Origin: CAVSJJ01 sp963728395
Lineage (GTDB): Bacteria; Actinomycetota; Actinomycetes; Actinomycetales; Dermatophilaceae
Length of the DNA: 64,000 nucleotides
Direction: 5' to 3'
Assembly: GCA_963728395.1 (NCBI GenBank)
Contig: CAVSJJ010000002.1
Span: 1-64,000 of the forward strand
Part shown: positions 15,209-23,055 of the stretch, piece after piece
Numbering within the stretch: the first letter of the stretch is position 1
How the letters are laid out: every line of letters starts with the position of its first letter
Position numbers and translations under genes: made by a program
The notes under the pieces: generated by a model
Seen by the model: only the letters and a program-made list of their open reading frames with translations
Told to the model about the DNA's origin: nothing
Databases searched by the model: none

Positions 15209-16009
15209 ATGGCACGTGGCGGGACCGGGCCGGACTTCATCGAGTCCCTGGCTCGAGGCCTGGAGCTCATCAAGGCGTTCCAGCCGCACAAGCCGGTCAT
15301 GAGCCTGTCGGAGGTGGCGGCGGCGACCGGGCTGGCGCGGCCGACGGCCCGGCGGATCCTGCTGACCCTCGAGGAGCTCGGCTACGTGCGCCAGGAGCGG
15401 GCTGGCTTCGCCCTCACGCCACAGACCCTCGAGCTGGGCATGGCCTATGTCCTCAGTCAGGGACTGTGGGACGTGGCGCAGCCGCACATGCATGCGCTCG
15501 TGTCCCGGACGGGGGAGTCGAGCTCGCTGGCGCAGCTCGACGGGTCCGACATCGTCTACGTCGCCCGGGCGACCGTGCCGAAGATCATCGCCCTCCAGGT
15601 CACCGTCGGTACTCGGTTCCCGGCCGTCCCCACGTCGCTCGGCAAGGTCCTCCTCGCGGCCCTACCGCCGGACGGGCTGGCCGAGGTGCTCGCCCTGCCG
15701 AGCCGCTCGGGCATCGAGCCGCGCTGGCGCCCCGGGCCGGACGAGATCGAGGCGACGCTGCGGGACGTGCGGGCCCAGGGCTGGGCGATGACCGACGAGC
15801 AGCTTGCGCCAGGCATCAGATCCATCGCGGCTCCGGTGCGGGATGGCCAGGGGCGGGTCGTCGCCGCCCTCAACGTCACCGTCCATGCCGCCGAGGTGCC
15901 GATCGAGCGGCTCACCGGCGAGTACCTCCCGCTGCTGCTGCAGGCGGCGAGCGCGGTCAGTGCCGACATCGTCATGTACGCCTCGGCTCCGCACCGGGCC
16001 CTCGGCTGA
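15209..16009 (+). CDS. IclR-family transcriptional regulator
   Basis: This 266-aa protein has an N-terminal winged HTH (SLSEVAAATGLARPTARRILLTLEELGYV, about residues 32-60) and a C-terminal effector-binding GAF-like domain (HMHALVSRTGESSSLAQLDG; RIPAVPTSLGKVLLAALP-type segment; IRSIAAPVRDGQGRVVAALNVTVH). The length resembles PcaR/PobR-type regulators of aromatic catabolism. ATG 15209 is supported by GAAGGAGG 7 nt upstream. It sits between the amidohydrolase and the ring-cleavage operon, with identical palindromes before all three units, so it is the likely local activator or repressor. Confidence 0.92.
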   Translation: MARGGTGPDFIESLARGLELIKAFQPHKPVMSLSEVAAATGLARPTARRILLTLEELGYVRQERAGFALTPQTLELGMAYVLSQGLWDVAQPHMHALVSRTGESSSLAQLDGSDIVYVARATVPKIIALQVTVGTRFPAVPTSLGKVLLAALPPDGLAEVLALPSRSGIEPRWRPGPDEIEATLRDVRAQGWAMTDEQLAPGIRSIAAPVRDGQGRVVAALNVTVHAAEVPIERLTGEYLPLLLQAASAVSADIVMYASAPHRALG

Positions 16010-16053
16010 CGACCGTTGACACTGCCGGACGGCCGGCGCCATGCTGGCATCAG

Positions 16054-16069
16054 GCGGACGGCTGTCCGC
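16054..16069. promoter_or_regulatory. Palindrome CGGAC-N4-GTCCG, copy 3 (ring-cleavage operon promoter)
   Basis: GCGGACGGCTGTCCGC lies 24 bp upstream of the CoA-transferase start and is followed by a half-site CGGAC at about 16074. It matches the copies at 15037 and 15150. Confidence 0.65.
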
Positions 16070-16093
16070 TGTACGGACGGAGATGGGACGGTC

Positions 16094-17275
16094 ATGACGG
16101 ACACGCCAGCCGAGCAGCCCCGGCCGGGCCCCTTGTCGGGGCTCCTCGTCGCCGACTTCTCCCGGGTGCTGGCCGGGCCCTACGCGACGATGCTCCTCGC
16201 CGACCTCGGCGCCGAGGTGGTCAAGGTCGAGTCACCGACCGGCGACGACACCCGCACCTGGCAGCCGCCGGTCCGGGACGGCGTCTCGACGTACTACCTC
16301 GGGATCAACCGGAACAAGCGCTCGGTCGCCCTCGACCTGCGCACGGACGAGGACGCCGCCCTCGGCCGCGAGCTCGCGGCACGGGCCGACGTCCTCATCG
16401 AGAACTTCAAGCCCGGTGGGCTGGCCCGCTTCGGCCTCGACTACGAGAGCGTCCGGGAGGGCAACCCCGGCGTCATCTACGCGACGATCACCGGCTTCGG
16501 ATCCGGCGCGGGGGCGGCGATCCCCGGCTACGACCTCATGGTCCAGGCGATGAGCGGCCTGATGAGCCTGACCGGCGACCCGGACGGCCCGGCCTACCGT
16601 GCCGGGATCTCGGTCTTCGATGTCATGGCCGGCCTGCACGCGAGCATCGGCATCCTCGCCGCGCTCCACCACCGATCCGCGACCGGGCAGGGGCAGCACC
16701 TCGAGGTCAGCCTGCTCACCTCGGCCCTGTCCGGGCTGGTCAACCACACCTCCGCGTGGCTGGCCGGTGGCGTCGTGCCCTATCGGATGGGCAACGCCCA
16801 CCCCAGCCTCTTCCCCTACGAGCCCCTGCCCACCGCAGACGGCCAGCTCGTCGTCATCGCCGGCAACGACGGTCAGTTCCGCCGGCTCTGCGAGGTCCTC
16901 GAGCTGCCCGAGCTCGTCGAGGACCCGCGGTTCACCCGCAACCAGGAGCGCACCGCGAACCGGGAGGAGCTGCACCCGCTGCTCGTCGACCGGCTGCGGA
17001 CCCGAACCTCGCAGGAGTGGTTCGACACCCTCATTCCCGCCGGTGTGCCCTGCGCCCCCATCCAGACGATCGACGAGGGAGTCGCCTTCGCGACGGAGCT
17101 CGGGCTCGACCCCGTCGTCGAGGTCGGCGAGGGCGAGCACGCCGTGCCGATGGCCCGCAACCCCATCACCTTCTCGGCCACCCCGGCGTCCTACCGGCTG
17201 CCCCCGCCCCGGCTCGACGAGCAGGGCGAGCAGATCCGGGCCTGGCTCGGCGCCCCGCGCGAGGGGGCGCTCTGA
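16094..17275 (+). CDS. CaiB/BaiF-type (class III) CoA-transferase
   Basis: This 393-aa enzyme begins with the family motif LLVADFSRVLAGPYATMLLADLGAEVVKVE and has RNKRSVALDL, ENFKPGGLARFGL, the catalytic-Asp region GYDLMVQAMSGLMSLTG and HHRSATGQGQHLEVSL. It transfers CoA between carboxylic acids. As first gene of the operon and directly joined to a citryl-CoA-lyase-like protein, it probably activates a ring-cleavage product as a CoA ester. The substrate is inferred, not visible. Confidence 0.9.
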   Translation: MTDTPAEQPRPGPLSGLLVADFSRVLAGPYATMLLADLGAEVVKVESPTGDDTRTWQPPVRDGVSTYYLGINRNKRSVALDLRTDEDAALGRELAARADVLIENFKPGGLARFGLDYESVREGNPGVIYATITGFGSGAGAAIPGYDLMVQAMSGLMSLTGDPDGPAYRAGISVFDVMAGLHASIGILAALHHRSATGQGQHLEVSLLTSALSGLVNHTSAWLAGGVVPYRMGNAHPSLFPYEPLPTADGQLVVIAGNDGQFRRLCEVLELPELVEDPRFTRNQERTANREELHPLLVDRLRTRTSQEWFDTLIPAGVPCAPIQTIDEGVAFATELGLDPVVEVGEGEHAVPMARNPITFSATPASYRLPPPRLDEQGEQIRAWLGAPREGAL

Positions 17276-18093
17276 TGGCCGAGATCCCGCGCTTCCCGAC
17301 CTCGCTCGGGACCTCGGACACCCATCACATCCGGCTCATGGGCGAGGAGGTCGCCGACCTCATGAGCGAGGTCACCTTCGGCGAGCTCGCCTACTGGCTC
17401 GTCGCCGGTCGCCGTCCCACGCCGGGCCAGCGCCGGGTCTTCGAGGCGGTGCTCGTCGCGCTCGCCGACCACGGCTTCACCCCGACGGCCATCGCCGCGC
17501 GGCTGACCTACCTCAGCGCACCCGACTCGGTCCAGGGTGCCGTGGCGGCCGGCCTGCTCGGTGGCGGCTCCCGGTTCCTCGGCGTGACCGAGGACAGCGC
17601 GCGCTTCCTCCATGAGGCCCTTGCCGACGGCGCGCCGGTCGACGACGCGGGCTTCGACGCCTTGGCCCGCGCGGTGATGACGGCGCGACGGGAGGCCGGC
17701 GGCCTCGTCCCGGGGCTCGGCCATCCGGTCCACAAGGAGGGCGACCCGCGCACCCCGGTCCTCCTGCGCATCGCGGAGGAGGAGGGACTCAAGGGATCGC
17801 ACCTGCGCCTGTTCGAGGCGATGGGGCGGATGGCGCCCGAGGTGATGGGACGCGCCCTGCCGCTCAACGGCGCCGGGGTGTGCGGTGCGGCGCTCGCCGA
17901 CCTCGACCTCCCGGTCGAGGTGCTGCGCGGGTTCGCCCTGCTGGCGCGCACGGCGGGCCTGGTCGGGCACATCGCCGAGGAGATGCGCCGCCCGATCGGG
18001 ATGGACGTCTACCGCACGGTCGACCGTAACGCCGACTACCTCCCCCCCAACCGCGATTCGGGGCAGGACACCGAGAGGAGCACCGATGGCTGA
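17275..18093 (+). CDS. Citrate synthase-like / citryl-CoA lyase family protein
   Basis: This 272-aa protein is much shorter than citrate synthase (~430 aa). It retains the family segments TFGELAYWLVAGRRPTPGQ, a His-containing GLVPGLGHPVHKEGDPR and a C-terminal ARTAGLVGHIAEEMRRP (AGLVGH box with basic residues for CoA). Such short homologues cleave citryl- or related hydroxyacyl-CoA esters. ATG 17275 overlaps the preceding stop (TGATG). Pairing with a CoA-transferase argues for retro-Claisen cleavage of a CoA ester in place of the usual free-acid aldolase. Confidence 0.8.
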   Translation: MAEIPRFPTSLGTSDTHHIRLMGEEVADLMSEVTFGELAYWLVAGRRPTPGQRRVFEAVLVALADHGFTPTAIAARLTYLSAPDSVQGAVAAGLLGGGSRFLGVTEDSARFLHEALADGAPVDDAGFDALARAVMTARREAGGLVPGLGHPVHKEGDPRTPVLLRIAEEEGLKGSHLRLFEAMGRMAPEVMGRALPLNGAGVCGAALADLDLPVEVLRGFALLARTAGLVGHIAEEMRRPIGMDVYRTVDRNADYLPPNRDSGQDTERSTDG

Positions 18094-18949
18094 GATCGTC
18101 GCCGTCATCGCCTCGACCCACCACCCGTTCTACTACAAGGCGAGCACGGCGCCGGAGGAGGAGAAGCCTCCCTTCGCCGACGAGTGGGTGCGCAAGATCC
18201 TCGCCTTCCGCGAGACCCTGACGAGGGCGAACCCGGACGTGCTCGTCATGGTCGGCTCGGACCACTTCCACCAGATGTGGCTGGACAACATGCCGCAGTT
18301 CCTCGTCGGCAAGGCGCCCTTCTACGACGGGAACTACGACAACGAGGAGCGCGAGTTCGGGCTGCCGCGGCTGTTCCTGCGCGGCGACGAGGACCTCAGC
18401 GCTCACCTCCTGCGCGGTGGGCTCGACGCGGGCTTCGACCTCGCCTTCAGCAACGAGCTGAGGATCGACCACAGCATCACCTGCCCGATCATCACCCTGC
18501 GTCCGGAGGCGGACCTGCCGATCGTCCCGATCTACACGAACATCTTCGCCCCGCCGCTGCCGCAGCCGAAGCGGTTCGTCCAGCTCGGGAAGGCCGTCCG
18601 CGAGCTCGTCGAGTCCTGGCCGTCCGAGCAGCGCGTGGCGATCATCGGCACCGGCCACCTCTCCCTCGAGCTCGGCGGCCCGCGCCAGTTCGGGCCGCAC
18701 GGACCCGACCCCGACTTCGACGCCAGGGCCGTCGAGTGGATCGCGACCGGCGACCTCGAGGGGTGTCTGGCCGGGGTGAGCCTCGAGCAGCTGTGGGAGC
18801 CGGGCAACGCCACTCACGGGTTCATGGACTTCATGCTCATGATGGGGGTGGCCGGCGAGAACGTCCGGGCCGACTATGTCGACACCTACGACCTCTTCCA
18901 CACGATGGAGGCCTACTTCACCTGGTACGGAGCGGGGGTACGGGCATGA
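18086..18949 (+). CDS. Class III extradiol dioxygenase catalytic subunit (LigB-like)
   Basis: This 287-aa protein belongs to the LigB superfamily, non-heme Fe(II) enzymes that cleave aromatic rings next to hydroxyls. Visible elements are the N-terminal VIASTHHPFYY (metal-binding His region), VMVGSDHFHQMW, IDHSITCPIITL, IIGTGHLSLELGG (second His region) and the C-terminal THGFMDFMLMMG. ATG 18086 follows GAGAGGAG and overlaps the previous gene by 8 bp. It pairs with the small LigA-like subunit next. The substrate is unresolved; a protocatechuate- or gallate-like or N-substituted catechol is possible. Confidence 0.88.
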   Translation: MAEIVAVIASTHHPFYYKASTAPEEEKPPFADEWVRKILAFRETLTRANPDVLVMVGSDHFHQMWLDNMPQFLVGKAPFYDGNYDNEEREFGLPRLFLRGDEDLSAHLLRGGLDAGFDLAFSNELRIDHSITCPIITLRPEADLPIVPIYTNIFAPPLPQPKRFVQLGKAVRELVESWPSEQRVAIIGTGHLSLELGGPRQFGPHGPDPDFDARAVEWIATGDLEGCLAGVSLEQLWEPGNATHGFMDFMLMMGVAGENVRADYVDTYDLFHTMEAYFTWYGAGVRA

Positions 18950-19311
18950 GCCGTTACCTGATGGACAAGTTCCTCTTCACCGTCGACCGGGACCCCGAGC
19001 TCGTCGAGCGATACCGCGAGGATCCCGCGGGTCTCGTCGCCTGGTGGGAGGAGAACCTCGCCAACCGGATCCTCAACCTCCCGGCCGAGGAGTCGAGCAC
19101 GTGGCAGCGGCTCGAGGACGAGGAGCGCCGGGCCCTGGTCGACCAGGACTACGTCCGGCTGTTCGAGCTCGGGGCGCACCACTTCCTCACCCTCACCCTG
19201 TTCATCGCCATGTTCGAGCGGGACTACGACGAGCCCCTGGGGTTCCAGCGCGAGTACGCCCGCCGGCTCGGGCACGTCACGGTCCCGCCCTACCCCGACA
19301 TCACCACCTGA
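18946..19311 (+). CDS. LigA-like small subunit of extradiol dioxygenase
   Basis: This 121-aa all-helical protein has MDKFLFTVDRDPELVERYREDP, LLDQDYVRLFELGAHHF-like text (VDQDYVRLFELGAHHFLTL) and LGHVTVPPYPDITT, as in the alpha subunit (LigA, PF07746) of protocatechuate 4,5-dioxygenase. It caps the active site of the LigB-type subunit. Order here is beta then alpha, the reverse of the classic ligAB order. ATG 18946 overlaps the LigB stop as ATGA. Confidence 0.85.
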   Translation: MSRYLMDKFLFTVDRDPELVERYREDPAGLVAWWEENLANRILNLPAEESSTWQRLEDEERRALVDQDYVRLFELGAHHFLTLTLFIAMFERDYDEPLGFQREYARRLGHVTVPPYPDITT

Positions 19312-20279
19312 TGCGCGCGGTCCTCCTGCGCGCCCACGGCTCGGTGCCGGTCCTCGGGGACCGCCCCGCACCGGAGCCGCGCAGCGGTTCCCTGCTCGTC
19401 CGGGTCACCGCGGCCCCCATCGTCCCCCTCGACCTGCTGTGCGCCACCGGCACGTCGTACTTCGGTGCCCAGCCCGTGCCCTACGTCCCCGGGTGCCAGG
19501 GAGTCGGCGTCACCGGGGACGGACACCGGGTCTGGTTCACGACGACGGCGGGACAGCAGCCCGGGGACGGCAGCATGGCCGAGCTGTGTGCCGTCGACCC
19601 GGATCGCACGGTGGCCCTGCCGGCCGGCGTCCCCGACCCGCTCGTCGCGGCCCTCGGCCTTTCCTCCGTCGCCGCCTGGGGCGCCCTGCGCCGGGGTGGG
19701 TTCGCCGCCGGTGACCACGTCGTCGTCCTCGGTGCGACGGGAGTCGTCGGCCAGGTCGCGCTCCAGCTGGCCCGTGCCGGCGGCGCCGGTCGCGTCGTCG
19801 CCGTCGTCCGGGCCGGCGGCGAGGACACCGTCGCGGCCCTCGACCCCGACGAGGTCGTCCCGATCGGCGCGGATGCCGCCGACCTCACCGCCGGGATCCA
19901 GGCCGCCTGTGCCGACCGGGTCGACCTCGTGATCGACCCGGTCTGGGGTATGCCGGGCGCGGCCGCGCTCGCCGCCCTCGGCTGGGGTGGGCGGCACGTC
20001 AACCTCGGAGACGCGGCGGGTGCGAGCACCGCGGTGACCTCGGTCGCCCTGCGCGCCAGGTCGGTCGACCTGCGCGGTTACACCAACCTCTCGCTCACCT
20101 GGGAGGAGCAGGTGCGGGCACTGCGCGAGGTGCTCGGGCACGTCGCGGCCGAGCGACTCCACCTGTCCTTCGTCGAGGCACCGCTCGACGACGCCCCGCG
20201 GCACTGGGCCGGCGGCGGTGCGGGCCCGCACCGGCCGCGGGTGGTCCTCGTCCCGCCGGCCCGCCCCGAGGCATCGTGA
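19311..20279 (+). CDS. Zinc-independent quinone oxidoreductase-like MDR protein
   Basis: This 322-aa medium-chain dehydrogenase/reductase has a GroES-like N-terminal domain (LRAHGSVPVLGDRPAPEPRSGSLLVRV) and a Rossmann domain with VVVLGATGVVGQVALQLARAG (about residues 139-159). It lacks zinc ligands, so it is a quinone- or enoyl-reductase-type NADPH enzyme. Start ATG 19311 overlaps the LigA stop (TGATG), making it the last gene of the tightly packed operon. It may reduce a ring-fission intermediate. Confidence 0.85.
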   Translation: MRAVLLRAHGSVPVLGDRPAPEPRSGSLLVRVTAAPIVPLDLLCATGTSYFGAQPVPYVPGCQGVGVTGDGHRVWFTTTAGQQPGDGSMAELCAVDPDRTVALPAGVPDPLVAALGLSSVAAWGALRRGGFAAGDHVVVLGATGVVGQVALQLARAGGAGRVVAVVRAGGEDTVAALDPDEVVPIGADAADLTAGIQAACADRVDLVIDPVWGMPGAAALAALGWGGRHVNLGDAAGASTAVTSVALRARSVDLRGYTNLSLTWEEQVRALREVLGHVAAERLHLSFVEAPLDDAPRHWAGGGAGPHRPRVVLVPPARPEAS

Positions 20280-20287
20280 CCGCACGC

Positions 20288-20304
20288 GCCGAGCGGGTCT
20301 CGGC
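20288..20304. terminator. Short hairpin between convergent genes
   Basis: GCCGAG-CGGGT-CTCGGC forms a 6-bp stem and 5-nt loop in the 36-bp gap between the operon end and the convergent oxidoreductase. There is no U-tract, as is common in actinobacteria. It could serve both directions. Confidence 0.4.
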
Positions 20305-20315
20305 CCGGGGGGGTC

Positions 20316-21266
20316 TCAGGTGAGCGCCGGGATGATCTCCCTGCCGTAGAGCTCGATCATCTCCCGGTAGTGCGGGCCCATGTTCGCCACGTAGAGGCGG
20401 TCGAAGCCCGCCTCGGCATAGGGGCGCAGGGCCTCCCGGTGGTCCTCGACACCGGGGCCGGCGGCGACGGAGTCCCCGATGGCCTCGCGGGGCACGAGCG
20501 AGGCGGCCTGCTCCAGATGCTCCGGCGTCGGCAGGATCTGCGCCAGCTCGCCCGGCAGGCCGGCGTTGGCCCACAGGCGATGGGCGTGGCCGACGCCCTC
20601 CTCGCGGGTCGGGGCATAGGCCACCTTGACTCCCGCGGCCGCCGGCGCGCCCGGCCCGCGTTCGTTGCGGAAGGCGGCGACGGCCTCTTCGTCGGGCATG
20701 GTCGTCACGAAGCCGTCGCCCACGCGGGCCGCCGTCGCCAGCGCTCGGGGTCCGAAGGCGGACACATGGATCTCCGGTGGATGTGCCGGGAGGGTGAACA
20801 GTCGGGCCCGATCGACGCGGTAGTGCGGTCCGCGATGGCTGACGACCTCACCCGACCACAGCCGCCTGATGATGCCGACGGCCTCCTCGAGCATCTCGAG
20901 GCGCTCGGCCTCGGCGGGCCAGACGTCTGCGTGAATGTGCTCGTTGAGCGCCTCACCGGTGCCGACGCCGAGGGTGAAGCGCCCACCCAGGAGAACGGCC
21001 GAGGTGGCGGCCGCCTGGGCCACGATCGTCGGGTGGATCCGGGTCGTCGGACAGGTCACCGCCGTTGTCACCGGTAGGTCGCACACCTGGGACAGCGCGC
21101 CGATCATCGACCAGACGAACGGGCTCTGGCCCTGCTCGTGGTTCCACGGCAGGAAGTGGTCGCTGATCCACAGGTCCGTGAATCCCGCCTTCTCGGCGAG
21201 CCGGGCCTGCTCGAGCAGCTCGGGAGGCGAGTACTCCTCGCAGGACAGGAAGTAGCCGAGGTCCAT
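20316..21266 (-). CDS. LLM-class F420-dependent oxidoreductase (G6PDH-like subfamily)
   Basis: This 316-aa TIM-barrel flavin/deazaflavin enzyme has LGYFLSCEEYSPPELLEQARLAEKAGFTDLWISDHFLPW, ITTAVTCPTTRIHP-like text, GRFTLGVGTGEALNEHI and VSAFGPRALATAARVGDGFVTT. These fit the subfamily of F420-dependent glucose-6-phosphate dehydrogenase relatives. Start ATG 21266 has GAAGGAGA 4 nt upstream. It is convergent with the ring-cleavage operon and divergent from asnB, so it is probably an independent unit. The substrate is unknown. Confidence 0.87.
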   Translation of the reverse strand: MDLGYFLSCEEYSPPELLEQARLAEKAGFTDLWISDHFLPWNHEQGQSPFVWSMIGALSQVCDLPVTTAVTCPTTRIHPTIVAQAAATSAVLLGGRFTLGVGTGEALNEHIHADVWPAEAERLEMLEEAVGIIRRLWSGEVVSHRGPHYRVDRARLFTLPAHPPEIHVSAFGPRALATAARVGDGFVTTMPDEEAVAAFRNERGPGAPAAAGVKVAYAPTREEGVGHAHRLWANAGLPGELAQILPTPEHLEQAASLVPREAIGDSVAAGPGVEDHREALRPYAEAGFDRLYVANMGPHYREMIELYGREIIPALT

Positions 21267-21411
21267 GGGTTCTCCTTCGTCGGGTGACCTTGGGGGCGTA
21301 CCCACTGCGCCACGGTCGACACCGGCGATCCGTGGCGGGCGCCGTCGACGGAGCACGCCGGAGGCACCGGCATACTGGGAGGGGTCAACCGACCGACCAG
21401 GAGGAACTCCC

Positions 21412-22959
21412 GTGTGCGGGATCGCCGCCGTCGCCGACGTCCGACCCACCGCGCATCGCCGCGCCGATCGCTCGCGCGTCGGCGCGCGGATGCTCGAGCG
21501 GCTGCACCACCGCGGCCCGGACGGGCGTGGCGACCACCGGGTCGGCTCGACGTGGCTGGGCCACACCCGGCTTGCCATCGTCGACCTGCCCGGCGGGGCC
21601 CAGCCGATGGCCTCCGACGACGGCTGGTGGGTCGTCGCCAACGGCGAGATCTACAACCATGACGCGCTACGGGCCGAGCTCGCCGCGGCGGGGCGGACCC
21701 TGCGCACCTCCTCCGACTCCGAGGTGGTCCTCCACGCCGTCGCCGCCTGGGGCACCCCGGGGGTGCGCCGGCTGCGCGGCATGTTCGCCTTCGTCGTCGT
21801 CGGCCCCGCCGGGCAGGTCGTCCTCGGCCGGGACCCGCTCGGGATCAAGCCGCTGTACTGGGCGCGTGACGACGGCCGGGTCCTCGTGGCCTCCGAGCTC
21901 GGTGCCTTCCCCGAGGAGAATCGACGGGAGGTCGAGGAGTTCCCGCCGGGCCACACCTGGACGTCCGGCGAAGGCCTGCGTCCCGTCGTGGACCTCCATG
22001 CGGATCCCGTCGGCGCCGGCCCGACGCGCCCCTTCGAGACCCGCGACGAGGCGGTGACGGCCGTGCGGGAGGCCGTCGTCGCCGCCGTGCGCGAGCGGAT
22101 GATGGCGGACGTCCCCATCGGGGTCTTCCTCTCCGGCGGCCTCGACTCGAGCGTCGTCGCGGCCGCCATGGCCCGCGAGGCCGAGCCGGGGAGGCTCATC
22201 CGCTCCTTCTCGGCCGGGACGCCGGACAGCCCGGACCTCGCCGCGGCCCGCCGCGTCGCGGCATACCTCGGGCTCGAGCACCACGAGCGGGTCTACACCG
22301 ACGAGGAGGTCCTGCACGTGCTGCCCGACGTCGTCCGGGCCACCGAGTCCTACGAGCCGTCCCTCATCCGCAGTGCCGTCCCCAACTACCTCCTCTCCGA
22401 GCTGGCCGCCCGCCACGTCAAGGTCGTCCTCACCGGGGAGGGTGCCGACGAGCTCTTCGCGGGCTACCACCACCTGCGTGGCCTGCCGCCGGACCGGCTC
22501 CGTGACGAGCTGGAACGCGGGATCGACCTGCTCCACCACCTCAACCTCCAGCGCGCCGACCGGGTGAGCATGGCGCACAGCCTCGAGGCCCGGGTGCCCT
22601 TCCTCGCCCTCGAGGTCCTCGCCGTGGCCCAGCGGATTCCCGTGGGGTGGAAGCTGCTCGGCGAGGACGGGATGCCCCAGGCGCAGGAGAAGGCACTGCT
22701 GCGCGAGGCGTTCTCGGGATGGCTGCCCGAGGACGTCCTCTGGCGCCGCAAGGAGCAGTTCGGTGACGGGTCGGGGACTGCGGCCGTCATGACCCGCCGG
22801 GCCGGGACGCTCGTCCCCGAGGCCGAGTGGTCCGCCGCCTCCCTCCCCGGTATGCCGCGGGCCCGCACCCGCGAGGAGCTGGGCTACCAGCGGATCTTCG
22901 CCGAGCATCTCGGCGGGGTGCGGGCCGACCGGGTCCTGGGGCGCTGGCCGGAGGCCTGA
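21412..22959 (+). CDS. asnB: Asparagine synthetase (glutamine-hydrolysing)
   Basis: This 515-aa class II amidotransferase has a GTG start followed by Cys, giving the mature N-terminal nucleophile (CGIAAVADV). It has RGPDGRG, NGEIYNHDALRAEL and DPLGIKPLYWA in the glutaminase domain, and the synthetase PP-loop FLSGGLDSSVVAAAMA (about residue 238) with VLTGEGADELFAGY and SLEARVPFLALEV. Complete glutaminase and synthetase domains argue for true AsnB activity. Ribosome-binding sequence GGAGGAA precedes GTG 21412. Confidence 0.92.
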   Translation: MCGIAAVADVRPTAHRRADRSRVGARMLERLHHRGPDGRGDHRVGSTWLGHTRLAIVDLPGGAQPMASDDGWWVVANGEIYNHDALRAELAAAGRTLRTSSDSEVVLHAVAAWGTPGVRRLRGMFAFVVVGPAGQVVLGRDPLGIKPLYWARDDGRVLVASELGAFPEENRREVEEFPPGHTWTSGEGLRPVVDLHADPVGAGPTRPFETRDEAVTAVREAVVAAVRERMMADVPIGVFLSGGLDSSVVAAAMAREAEPGRLIRSFSAGTPDSPDLAAARRVAAYLGLEHHERVYTDEEVLHVLPDVVRATESYEPSLIRSAVPNYLLSELAARHVKVVLTGEGADELFAGYHHLRGLPPDRLRDELERGIDLLHHLNLQRADRVSMAHSLEARVPFLALEVLAVAQRIPVGWKLLGEDGMPQAQEKALLREAFSGWLPEDVLWRRKEQFGDGSGTAAVMTRRAGTLVPEAEWSAASLPGMPRARTREELGYQRIFAEHLGGVRADRVLGRWPEA

Positions 22960-23055
22960 CCTGGGGCCAGGCCCGCCCCGCCGGTGGGCTCGCTCCGTCC
23001 CCTGCTCGCACCATGACCGGGGGTCCGCTCGACCGCGCTCTGGCACCCTGTGGCC

